From positions 1 through 20,098 of the forward strand of contig JAOZTN010000052.1 in the NCBI GenBank assembly GCA_029942245.1: a stretch of 20,098 bases of DNA, read 5' to 3'. The translations under genes and the position numbers were made by a program. The DNA comes from B18-G4 sp003648575 (lineage in GTDB: Bacteria > Bacteroidota > Bacteroidia > Bacteroidales > B18-G4). The notes beneath the pieces were generated by a model, which was given only the letters and a program-made list of their open reading frames with translations, had not been told where the DNA came from and did no database searches. Below are positions 1-6,031 of this stretch, one piece after another. Numbering within the stretch: position 1 is the stretch's first letter; the number at the start of each line of letters is the position of its first letter.

Positions 1-28
1 AAAAAAAGCCCCTGCTTTCGCAAGGGCT
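1..28 (-). terminator. Intrinsic terminator of the FKBP operon
   Basis: On the minus strand a hairpin is followed by seven T. The arms are 7-15 and 20-28 (nine pairs with one mismatch) around the loop TTTC. It begins 22 bp past the stop codon at 50-52, so it fits rho-independent termination of the three-gene operon 2953-50. Confidence 0.75.
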
Positions 29-49
29 CTTAGTTTCCTTTGAAATATC

Positions 50-1369
50 TTATTGTACTGGCTGTACATCCATCAGTTCAACATCGAAAACGAGTGTTGA
101 ATATGGAGGAATGGTACCGCTATCGCGTTCACCGTAGGCCATATCTGAAGGAATAACAAGTGTCGCTTTACCACCTACTTTCATCATGGCAATGGCTTCA
201 TCCCATCCTTTGATCACATTTCCTTTGCCCAGTGGAAATTCGTATGGCTGTCCGCGCTCGATAGAAGAATCGAATACTGTTCCATCCAAGAGTTTTCCTG
301 TATAATGTACCTTCACAATATTGCCGGCCATAGCCTGTGTGCCTGTGCCTTCTTCAATTTCTACGAAGTAGAGGCCAGAAGCAGTCGGAGTTACAGTAAT
401 GCCATTGTCAGCCAGGTATTTATCGCGTAATGATTTTTCACTATTCTTGCGTACTTCTTGCTGAGCTGCCATTTCTGCCTGCTGCGCTTCCCTTTCCTTG
501 TCATAGACTTCTTTTGAACGCATGCTGATCAGTTCAACCTCATATACAATAGTTGCATACGGTGGGATCATCTGACCCTTTGCTTCGGCTCCATATGCTA
601 AGTGGTGGGGTACGATCAAAGTCGCTTTGCCACCTTTTCTCAGCATACCAACACCCTCTTCAAGTCCGTCAGTATCGAATTTTTGTCCATATTGGTACTC
701 AAATGGCTCTCCCCTGTCAACAGTGGAAAATATTTTTGTTCCATCTAAAAGATTAACAACCAACTCTATGGTCACCATCTCATCAATTTTAGGCTGGCGT
801 CCGCTTCCTTTTTCTTCTTCAATGAAGATCATGCCTGATTCCAGTGCCTGGGTTGTGATATTGCTTTCTTCAAGATATGCTTTAAGTTGTTCTTCAGCAT
901 CGTGCTTCATGGTTTCCAGGGCAGCAGCATCTTGCATTTGTTTCTGTTCCTGTGACATGAAATCTTTGAGTTTCACTTCGAAAGTCATTTTTTCACCGGG
1001 GGTAATGAATTCCGGAACTGCAGGTGCACGTGCAATGATCAGATAGAATGAATCTGCACTGACCTTGAAAGAGGCGCTGTCGCCTTTGCTCATCATCAGG
1101 ATACCTTCAAAGAGGTCGCCCTTATAATAAGGTGAATCCAGTGGGAACGTAAGTCCATCAGGGATCATTTTGCTATCGAAAAGTACGGTATCAACGGTAC
1201 CGTAGAGCATATCAATGGTGATAAAGTCCCCAACATTTGGTTTTTCTCCGTCATTCTGGACAAAAAACTTGTATTCAAGGCCCGATTCTGTCTTTTTGTA
1301 GTCGGAACCACAGGAACTCATTAATAAAACGGCCATAACAAGGACCGCAATGTTTTTCAAATGCTTCAT
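50..1369 (-). CDS. Lipoprotein with three FKBP-type peptidyl-prolyl isomerase domains
   Basis: A predicted envelope lipoprotein of 439 residues that should catalyse or assist cis-trans proline isomerisation during folding of exported proteins. The signal peptide ends in the lipobox LMSSC with Cys20. Three FKBP-like units follow. The first (about 45-138) is divergent and lacks the usual AYG segment. The second (about 190-283) and third (about 345-437) are typical, with GTKIFSTVDRGEPFEY and GTVFDSSIERGQPYEF and the AYG loop followed by IPPYATLV- or IPPYSTLV-like strands. Charged, Gln-rich, probably helical linkers (about 138-170 and 283-320) separate them. It is the last gene of an operon, 14 bp after the GldI-like gene, and a hairpin terminator follows. 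The family call is firm. Whether all three domains are active is unknown, and the first may serve only in binding or dimerisation. Confidence 0.9.
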   Translation of the reverse strand: MKHLKNIAVLVMAVLLMSSCGSDYKKTESGLEYKFFVQNDGEKPNVGDFITIDMLYGTVDTVLFDSKMIPDGLTFPLDSPYYKGDLFEGILMMSKGDSASFKVSADSFYLIIARAPAVPEFITPGEKMTFEVKLKDFMSQEQKQMQDAAALETMKHDAEEQLKAYLEESNITTQALESGMIFIEEEKGSGRQPKIDEMVTIELVVNLLDGTKIFSTVDRGEPFEYQYGQKFDTDGLEEGVGMLRKGGKATLIVPHHLAYGAEAKGQMIPPYATIVYEVELISMRSKEVYDKEREAQQAEMAAQQEVRKNSEKSLRDKYLADNGITVTPTASGLYFVEIEEGTGTQAMAGNIVKVHYTGKLLDGTVFDSSIERGQPYEFPLGKGNVIKGWDEAIAMMKVGGKATLVIPSDMAYGERDSGTIPPYSTLVFDVELMDVQPVQ

Positions 1370-1383
1370 TGTTGTAATTTTAA

Positions 1384-1920
1384 TTAATTCGATTGTTTTA
1401 AATTCAATAATTCTATGTCGTAAATAAGTGTGCTTTTCGCCGGTATTGAGTTACCATCTCCCACCAGCCCGTAAGCGAGGTGCGAAGGTATAATAAATTT
1501 TGCTCTGTCTCCAACATTCATATATAAAATACCTTCCTCCAGTCCACTGATAACTTCCCCATTGCCAATAATAAAAGAGAGTGGGCCACGCTCTACGGAA
1601 GTGTATATCACATCCCCGGTAATTGCCCTTATTTTATAGGTTATCGTGGCGTTCATACCACTTTTCGCCTGCGGTCCCCGGCCATCCTCATAGATCTTAT
1701 ATCGTAAACCGCTTCCGCTCTCTTCCATATCCCATTTATAGCGTGCCAGGAAATCTTCGATATGTTGGGTTTCTGTTTTCACCGCATGTCGGTTGGCCTC
1801 CATTAAAGGTTCTTTATATTCTTTCGGGTCAGGTTTTCTAACATGACGAGGCTCCTCATTACAAGCAAATAAGCATAATAGCATGCTTGCTGCCAGTGAA
1901 TATGTAAAAAGCTTTTTCAT
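1384..1920 (-). CDS. GldI-like FKBP-type peptidyl-prolyl isomerase lipoprotein
   Basis: A 178-residue lipoprotein: signal peptide, lipobox LFAC with Cys20, a charged spacer (about 25-70) and one FKBP domain (about 75-175) containing SVERGPLSFIIGNGEVISG, AYG and IPAKSTLIYDIELL. It should work in the periplasm or at the outer membrane as a folding catalyst. In gliding Flavobacteriia, GldI is a lipoprotein of this type, encoded as I recall near a DHH phosphoesterase and ndk, as here. In non-gliding Bacteroidota the same protein may serve the type IX secretion system or general envelope folding. That link is inference, and no other gld or por gene is in the window. It starts 4 bp after the stop of the DHH gene, so the two are co-transcribed. 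The ATG start is directly followed by KK and a hydrophobic core. Confidence 0.85.
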   Translation of the reverse strand: MKKLFTYSLAASMLLCLFACNEEPRHVRKPDPKEYKEPLMEANRHAVKTETQHIEDFLARYKWDMEESGSGLRYKIYEDGRGPQAKSGMNATITYKIRAITGDVIYTSVERGPLSFIIGNGEVISGLEEGILYMNVGDRAKFIIPSHLAYGLVGDGNSIPAKSTLIYDIELLNLKQSN

Positions 1921-1924
1921 ATGA

Positions 1925-2953
1925 TTATGCGCCTTTCACGCTGAGGAGGGCATCTTTGTATTCAGGTAATAATTCATCAAGTTTGAGTATTGCTTTCTTC
2001 AGAGAGTCATACACATCACCTCCTGCGGCATTCCTGTGTCCTCCACCCTGGAAATGATCCCGTGCAATATCATTGACACTGAAATCACCTTTGGAGCGGA
2101 ACGATAAGCGGATCCTGCCTCTTCTTTCTGTGAGCAGGATGGCCATGGTGATGCCCTCAATTGACAGGGCGTAATTAACGATCCCTTCAGTATCACCCAC
2201 CCGGTAGTTAAAACGATCCAGATCCTGCCTGGAAAGTGCAATATAAGCAGTCGCATATTCGGGTCTCACAACAAGTTTTTCACTCAAGGCAAAACCCAGC
2301 AAACGTAACCTGTCTTCTGAGAAAGTATCATATACTTTGCGGTGGATCCATTCAATATCAATGCCTGTTTTAATAAGGGCTGCAGTTACCTCAAAGGTTT
2401 GCGGGCGGTTGCAGGCAAAGCTGAAAGAACCTGTGTCAGTCATAATACCAACAAAAAGGCATGTGGCAATATCCTTTGTAATCGCCTGATCGTCCGTCAC
2501 CTGAATGATGAAATCATAGATCAGCTCAGAGGTGGAAGATGTCTCAGTTGATGAATAGACAAAGCTAAAGGCTTCCGTTTCAGGTGCAGGGTGGTGATCG
2601 ATCATTATTCTGGGTGCTTCTGCCACCTTCAGGATGTCCTGCAGGCTTCCTGAGCGATGGATTGCATTATAATCGAGGCAGAATATAAGATCAGCCTCTG
2701 CAATGAGCGACTGGGACTTCTTATGTTCCTGCTCATATACCAGGATCTGATCATCCCCCGGCATCCAGGAAATAAATGTGGGATATTTATTGGGAACCAC
2801 CACATTAACATTCTTTCCACTGTCTTTCAGGAAGTGAAAAAGTGCCAGGGAAGAGCCGATGGCGTCCCCATCCGGGTTGGTATGGGTGGTCACCACAATA
2901 TTAGTGCTGCTTTCCAGCATGGCTTGCAATTCTGATATATTATTGATTTTCAA
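1925..2953 (-). CDS. DHH/DHHA1 phosphoesterase, NrnA family (nano-RNase / pAp phosphatase)
   Basis: A cytoplasmic metal-dependent phosphoesterase of 342 residues. NrnA-type enzymes degrade 2-5 nt RNAs and many also dephosphorylate 3'-phosphoadenosine 5'-phosphate; the substrate here is not proven. Visible motifs: THTNPDGDAIGSS near residues 23-35 (metal ligands His24, Asp28, Asp30), DHH at 119-121, TDTGSF in the middle, and GGGHRNAAGG near the C terminus, the DHHA1 signature. The only start giving a normal length is TTG at 2951-2953. The next in-frame ATG is at codon 12 and would trim the first beta strand. A TAATTTTG -7 box lies at 2986-2993, which gives a leader of roughly 25 nt and supports the TTG. 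First gene of the operon with the two FKBP lipoproteins. Confidence 0.87.
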   Translation of the reverse strand: MKINNISELQAMLESSTNIVVTTHTNPDGDAIGSSLALFHFLKDSGKNVNVVVPNKYPTFISWMPGDDQILVYEQEHKKSQSLIAEADLIFCLDYNAIHRSGSLQDILKVAEAPRIMIDHHPAPETEAFSFVYSSTETSSTSELIYDFIIQVTDDQAITKDIATCLFVGIMTDTGSFSFACNRPQTFEVTAALIKTGIDIEWIHRKVYDTFSEDRLRLLGFALSEKLVVRPEYATAYIALSRQDLDRFNYRVGDTEGIVNYALSIEGITMAILLTERRGRIRLSFRSKGDFSVNDIARDHFQGGGHRNAAGGDVYDSLKKAILKLDELLPEYKDALLSVKGA

Positions 2954-2985
2954 AGGATAATAATTCTAAATAGAGGTTTCGCTTA

Positions 2986-2993
2986 CAAAATTA
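2986..2993 (-). promoter_or_regulatory. -7 box TAATTTTG for the DHH-FKBP operon
   Basis: Perfect match to the Bacteroidota -7 consensus TAnnTTTG on the minus strand, about 33 bp upstream of the TTG start. No clear -33 TTG is seen 19-21 bp further up. Confidence 0.5.
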
Positions 2994-3036
2994 ATCAAAA
3001 GAGTGATTCCTTTACCTAACGAACTGTATATATTAT

Positions 3037-3044
3037 TATTTTTG
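3037..3044 (+). promoter_or_regulatory. -7 box TATTTTTG for ndk
   Basis: Matches TAnnTTTG and lies 33 bp upstream of the ndk ATG. No good -33 element is visible. The ndk and DHH-operon -7 boxes are 43 bp apart on opposite strands, forming a compact divergent promoter region. Confidence 0.5.
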
Positions 3045-3077
3045 CACATCATTTCAATTATTTAAAACAAGCATATT

Positions 3078-3497
3078 ATGAGTGGAAATAAAACACTGAT
3101 CATGATCAAGCCAACTGCTGTTCGTAAAGGCTATATCGGCCCTATTATGGCTAAAATTGCAGCAGGTGGTTTCAAGATCAAAGCGATGAAATACACCAGG
3201 CTCAGTCTGGAACAGGCCAAAGCATTTTACGCAGTACATGCAGAAAGGCCATTTTATGGTGAATTGACCGATTTTATGTCATCCGGCCCTATTGTTGCAG
3301 CTATCCTCGAAAAGGAAAGCGCTGTTGAAGCATGGAGAAACTTCATTGGAGCTACTAACCCTGAAGAAGCTGCAGAAGGCACCATACGTAAGCTCTATGG
3401 CACTTCTTTAGGTGAAAATGCGGTACATGGTTCAGACAGTGATGAAAATGCAGGGATTGAAGGGAACTTCTTCTTCTCAGCTACAGAACGGTTTTAA
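3078..3497 (+). CDS. ndk: Nucleoside diphosphate kinase
   Basis: A 139-residue cytoplasmic enzyme that moves the gamma phosphate from ATP to other NDPs and dNDPs through a phospho-histidine. The sequence shows the N-terminal IMIKPTAV strand with Lys11, the RPFY segment (57-60) and the active-site motif NAVHGSDS with His117, ending in FFFSATERF as expected. The length is normal. It reads away from the DHH operon and converges on the XRE gene: its TAA (3495-3497) overlaps the XRE stop (3494-3496) on the other strand, so no intergenic space remains. Function is confident. Confidence 0.97.
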   Translation: MSGNKTLIMIKPTAVRKGYIGPIMAKIAAGGFKIKAMKYTRLSLEQAKAFYAVHAERPFYGELTDFMSSGPIVAAILEKESAVEAWRNFIGATNPEEAAEGTIRKLYGTSLGENAVHGSDSDENAGIEGNFFFSATERF

Positions 3498-3928
3498 TCA
3501 CCCCCGGGTGTAAAATCTAAGAAAGTGCCGTCTTTATAGAATAAAACGATCCTTTCTATAGTCTTTTGGCCGGTTGCAAGTTTTTTGCTACCGGCTTTTT
3601 TCTTTTCTATCGTTTTGAGCAAGTCTGCTTTCTGCACTTCCTGCGAAACCTCATCCTCCATTTCCATGCTCAACTGATTGCCGGTAGGTAGTTCAGTATC
3701 CAATTGCGGAAAAGATTCATCAGAATGCATCATACCCTTGCCGGTCAGCAACCAGTCGGCATTCAGCTCAGGATACGCCATCATTATTTTGGTAACAAAA
3801 TCCAGGCTTGGCTTATTCCTTCCCGACAATACATGTGATACACTCGACCGCTGAACACCAATCTCATCAGCGAACTGAGAAGCCGATAATTTCATTGTTT
3901 TTATAAGCTGAGAAATCCGATCGATCAT
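3494..3928 (-). CDS. XRE-family helix-turn-helix transcriptional regulator
   Basis: A 144-residue DNA-binding protein. Residues about 3-60 form a Cro/CI-type helix-turn-helix, with SASQFADEIGVQRSSVSHVL as the helix pair, followed by LSGRNKPSLDFVTKI and LNADWLLTGKG, a pattern common in Bacteroidota XRE proteins. The C-terminal half is polar, has a Lys-rich stretch (KKKAGSKKLATGQK) and no S24 peptidase, so induction by RecA-type self-cleavage is unlikely. The final segment, ERIVLFYKDGTFLDFTP, looks like a small beta unit. Upstream DNA to about 4476 is full of TTGTAA/TTACAA motifs that could be its operators (inference). Whether it is phage-derived or a resident regulator cannot be said, since no phage genes are present. 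Confidence 0.85.
   Translation of the reverse strand: MIDRISQLIKTMKLSASQFADEIGVQRSSVSHVLSGRNKPSLDFVTKIMMAYPELNADWLLTGKGMMHSDESFPQLDTELPTGNQLSMEMEDEVSQEVQKADLLKTIEKKKAGSKKLATGQKTIERIVLFYKDGTFLDFTPGGD
3499..3510. terminator. Weak palindrome at the ndk/XRE convergent stops
   Basis: CACCC and GGGTG pair across two bases, flanked by TTTTAAT on the left and TAAAATC on the right, so either strand could form a short hairpin. Stem and loop are too small for a confident terminator. It may help separate the two converging transcripts. Confidence 0.25.
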
Positions 3929-4059
3929 TGTTTACAAACTTGAAACAGATTAGATGATAATTTACAAATGTACAAAGAAAACAATTTACATGCTTAACCA
4001 AATATTTTGTTACAATTGTAAACAGACTCACTGAGGATCAAATATACTCACATATTCCT

Positions 4060-4114
4060 GACTATCTATTTTTTACATTAAATTTAGTCTTTAGAAGCAC
4101 AAGCATCACCTGGT
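4060..4114 (+). repeat. 55-bp sequence duplicated on both sides of the N gap, left copy
   Basis: Identical to 4215-4269, base for base, and ends exactly where the N run begins. Most likely an overlap between two assembled contigs rather than a real duplication. Confidence 0.9.
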
Positions 4115-4214
4115 NNNNNNNNNNNNNNNNNNNNNNNNNNNNNNNNNNNNNNNNNNNNNNNNNNNNNNNNNNNNNNNNNNNNNNNNNNNNNNNNNNNNNN
4201 NNNNNNNNNNNNNN
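4115..4214. other. Assembly gap of 100 N
   Basis: Exactly 100 N, a conventional scaffold filler. Because the same 55 bp lies on both sides, the true gap may be zero or negative. If it collapses, the XRE-to-4511 intergenic region shrinks by about 155 bp. Confidence 0.95.
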
Positions 4215-4269
4215 GACTATCTATTTTTTACATTAAATTTAGTCTTTAGAAGCACAAGCATCACCTGGT
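4215..4269 (+). repeat. 55-bp sequence duplicated on both sides of the N gap, right copy
   Basis: Exact copy of 4060-4114, starting at the first base after the N run. Confidence 0.9.
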
Positions 4270-4461
4270 ATTAAACTATTGCTTCAAGCAATTATCATAA
4301 CTTATTGGTTACCCGCAGATACCTTACCCAATATGCTTTGAAAAGGCCACTAAATTACAATTGTTAATTACCTTCAGTAATGCATTGTATTGTATATAAT
4401 TGTAACTTCCGCATAATGACCTGTACATCAATCTATTAAAAAGGTTATTCACATTTGTAAT

Positions 4462-4469
4462 TACTTTTG
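4462..4469 (+). promoter_or_regulatory. Possible -7 box TACTTTTG for the small gene at 4511
   Basis: Fits TAnnTTTG and would give a leader of about 35 nt. It overlaps the second TTTGTAA motif (4466-4472), so a protein bound there would block it. There is no clear -33 element. Confidence 0.35.
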
Positions 4470-4510
4470 TAAACAGTGGTGATAGGGCATGGAAAACGTT
4501 TGATTATTTA

Positions 4511-4795
4511 ATGATTTATCAGGCCGCTAGAGCTTTCATGGAGGCATACTTGAAACATCACCCCTATTTGTTTCAGCGGAACATAATCCTGATCGCCTTC
4601 CCTACCCTTCTCCATGCCCAGGGGGTTGTCAGAACCACCAAGGTAAAAGTGAAGGGAGGTAAATTTTTTGCTTTTCAGACTCCTGATCCATTTGGCCCCA
4701 GCCTGGATGACCCTGAAGGAAAGGCCTATTTGATCGTGAATAGCGGTGAATTGTTTGACAATTTCCTGCCAAAACCTGCAGGGGTTCTGGTTTAG
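4511..4795 (+). CDS. Small hypothetical protein, possibly secreted
   Basis: A 94-residue reading frame I do not recognise. The N-terminal part has basic residues followed by the hydrophobic run NIILIAFPTLL and then HAQG, which resembles a signal peptide with cleavage after HAQ. The n-region before the hydrophobic run is long, so the true start may be the ATG at codon 10 (MEAYLK). The rest, with the TPDPFGPSLDDPEGKAYLIV segment, looks like a folded domain of about 60 residues. Support for being real: a plausible -7 box at 4462-4469, coding-like codon use, and a fit of only 9 bp before the converging gene at 4805. It could also be a truncated remnant of a longer secreted protein. Confidence 0.45.
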   Translation: MIYQAARAFMEAYLKHHPYLFQRNIILIAFPTLLHAQGVVRTTKVKVKGGKFFAFQTPDPFGPSLDDPEGKAYLIVNSGELFDNFLPKPAGVLV

Positions 4796-4804
4796 AGGTA
4801 GATA

Positions 4805-5257
4805 TTATCTGATATCCTTAATACTGAACTTTTGTCCACGGAAATCGAAACTATCCCCAACCTTCTTAGCTTCCATGGCTTGACAGAAGGGAACTGTTGG
4901 TGATATCACAAAAAAGTCTTCACCCTTGAATGTAAACTTGCCAATACCTACAGATACAAAGATCTTCTGCTTATTGGTGATCACAAGGGAACCGAATCCT
5001 ACGATATTATGGACCTTCTCTGCGTCCATGCGTTCAAGAATGCTGCGTTGTTCCAGTATTTTGCCCAGTTGCTGGCCAAACATATCACGTTTTCGTAGTA
5101 ACTGAGTACGGTAAGAATCATAACGATCCTTTGGCTGTCCATAATCATTGGCACTCTGCTGAGCATCTTCCATCACCTTCTTAAGTGAAGTAGCACGATC
5201 ATCGATCTCTGCTAAACAAGCATCCAGCAGTTCTTGTTTTAATCTTGATAAGTCCAT
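4805..5257 (-). CDS. GreA/GreB-like protein (coiled-coil plus C-terminal FKBP-fold domain)
   Basis: A 150-residue cytoplasmic protein. Residues 1-75 are highly charged and helical, like the coiled coil of transcript cleavage factors. From about residue 84, VHNIVGFGSLVITNKQKIFV leads into a compact beta domain ending in DSFDFRGQKFSIKDI, matching the C-terminal domain of the GreA/GreB superfamily. Bacteroidota carry short proteins of this type in addition to normal GreA, often mislabelled as 3-oxoacyl-ACP synthase; nothing here looks like a ketosynthase. It may bind RNA polymerase near the secondary channel, but whether it acts in transcript cleavage is not known. It has its own promoter at 5277-5306 and converges on the small gene ending at 4795. 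Confidence 0.7.
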   Translation of the reverse strand: MDLSRLKQELLDACLAEIDDRATSLKKVMEDAQQSANDYGQPKDRYDSYRTQLLRKRDMFGQQLGKILEQRSILERMDAEKVHNIVGFGSLVITNKQKIFVSVGIGKFTFKGEDFFVISPTVPFCQAMEAKKVGDSFDFRGQKFSIKDIR

Positions 5258-5276
5258 AAAATCTCGGGATTCATCA

Positions 5277-5306
5277 TAAAAATAGTCAATCAGAAGCGTT
5301 TTTCAA
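5277..5306 (-). promoter_or_regulatory. Promoter of the GreA/GreB-like gene
   Basis: On the minus strand a TTG (5306-5304) is followed by exactly 19 bp and then TATTTTTA (5284-5277), one base from the -7 consensus TAnnTTTG. The ATG is about 20 bp further on. Confidence 0.5.
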
Positions 5307-5381
5307 AATTTTATTTAGAAATTTGTATGATTCATCTCAAGAAAGATACTTTATCTTTCACCCATTTACTAAGAAAAAACA

Positions 5382-5927
5382 ATGACAGACCAACGGGACC
5401 AGGGAACACACAAAAAGCAAGTAGTCGAGCTGCTTACAGTTGCGAATGAATATTGTATGTTCATTGAAAAAGCCTACGACTACAGCCAGAAAGATATTTT
5501 GGAATACGTTCATCGTATGGCTCCTCTCTTGTATCTGAAAGGATCTCTCATTCCTGAATTGGAGGCTGAGAACCCTGAAGCATACGAAAGATATATTACA
5601 GAAGAAGTATGGGAGAATATCTTTAATGAATTAAGAAACATCTTCGGCAAGGAGGATGAGTTCTGGTTTATAGATGAGGCTACTTTCCAGGGGGAAGAGA
5701 TCACCAAAGGCAGCATGGCTGAGTCCATGACTGATATCTATCAGGACCTGAAAGATTTTGTGTTCCTCTATAGTAAAAATACTGCCGATGCTATAATTAA
5801 TTCCGTTGTCGAATGCCGGCAATTGTATAAGAGCAACTGGGGTCCCAAACTACTACGCGTTCAAAAGAATGCACACTATCTCCTTTATCATCAAGACTTT
5901 GATGAATATGCGGATCTGGATGAGTAG
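5382..5927 (+). CDS. DUF5063-type hypothetical protein
   Basis: A 181-residue acidic, mostly helical cytoplasmic protein with no signal peptide or membrane segment. The spacing of conserved-looking aromatic and acidic residues (VANEYCMFIEKA, MAPLLYLKGSLIPELE, EEVWENIFNELR, EDEFWFIDE, and a C-terminal NWGPKLLRVQKNAHYLLYH) resembles the DUF5063 family of Bacteroidota, whose function is unknown to me. The Asp/Glu-rich tail DFDEYADLDE ends the protein. The start ATG follows an A-rich leader (AAGAAAAAACA), typical in this group, where Shine-Dalgarno sites are often missing. It diverges from the GreA/GreB-like gene and is followed by feoAB on the same strand after 104 bp, with a separate promoter there. 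Confidence 0.65.
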   Translation: MTDQRDQGTHKKQVVELLTVANEYCMFIEKAYDYSQKDILEYVHRMAPLLYLKGSLIPELEAENPEAYERYITEEVWENIFNELRNIFGKEDEFWFIDEATFQGEEITKGSMAESMTDIYQDLKDFVFLYSKNTADAIINSVVECRQLYKSNWGPKLLRVQKNAHYLLYHQDFDEYADLDE

Positions 5928-5938
5928 GCCTCAGGCCT
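5926..5938 (+). terminator. Short hairpin after the DUF5063-type gene
   Basis: AGGCC (5926-5930) and GGCCT (5934-5938) pair around TCA, followed by CTTATTTAT. The stem overlaps the TAG stop codon. Weak as a terminator. Confidence 0.3.
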
Positions 5939-5992
5939 CTTATTTATACACAGTTTAGAATGCTATTCATATGCTGCATATACCATATTGAA

Positions 5993-6000
5993 TACCTTTG
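5993..6000 (+). promoter_or_regulatory. -7 box TACCTTTG for feoAB
   Basis: Matches TAnnTTTG and lies 32 bp upstream of the feoAB ATG. No TTG is seen 19-21 bp upstream, and I could not recognise a Fur box. Confidence 0.5.
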
Positions 6001-6031
6001 CCTCTGTTTATTTAATCTAAATTAATTTTTC

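Larger units (their letters stand above)
3930..4476. promoter_or_regulatory. Gene-free regulatory stretch with repeated TTGTAA / TTACAA motifs
   Basis: No gene is visible between 3929 and 4510. Motifs seen: TTTACAAA at 3931-3938; TTTACAAATGTA at 3961-3972, which includes a minus-strand TACATTTG -7 box at 3965-3972; the perfect palindrome TTACAATTGTAA at 4010-4021; a near-palindrome TTACAATTGTTAA starting at 4355; AATTGTAAC near 4398-4406; and two TTTGTAA copies at 4454-4460 and 4466-4472, exactly 12 bp apart. The longer form TTGTAAACAG occurs at both ends, near 4017 and 4468. The clustering beside an XRE gene suggests operators. The region is AT-rich, so some copies are expected by chance. 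An assembly gap interrupts it at 4115-4214. Confidence 0.4.

Noticed and set aside
3494..3928. Phage repressor marking a prophage
   Set aside because: No phage structural, integrase or lysis genes and no S24 peptidase domain; neighbours are housekeeping genes.
4060..4269. True duplication or attachment sites flanking an inserted element
   Set aside because: The copies are exactly adjacent to a 100-N filler and no integrase or mobile gene is present; contig overlap explains them.
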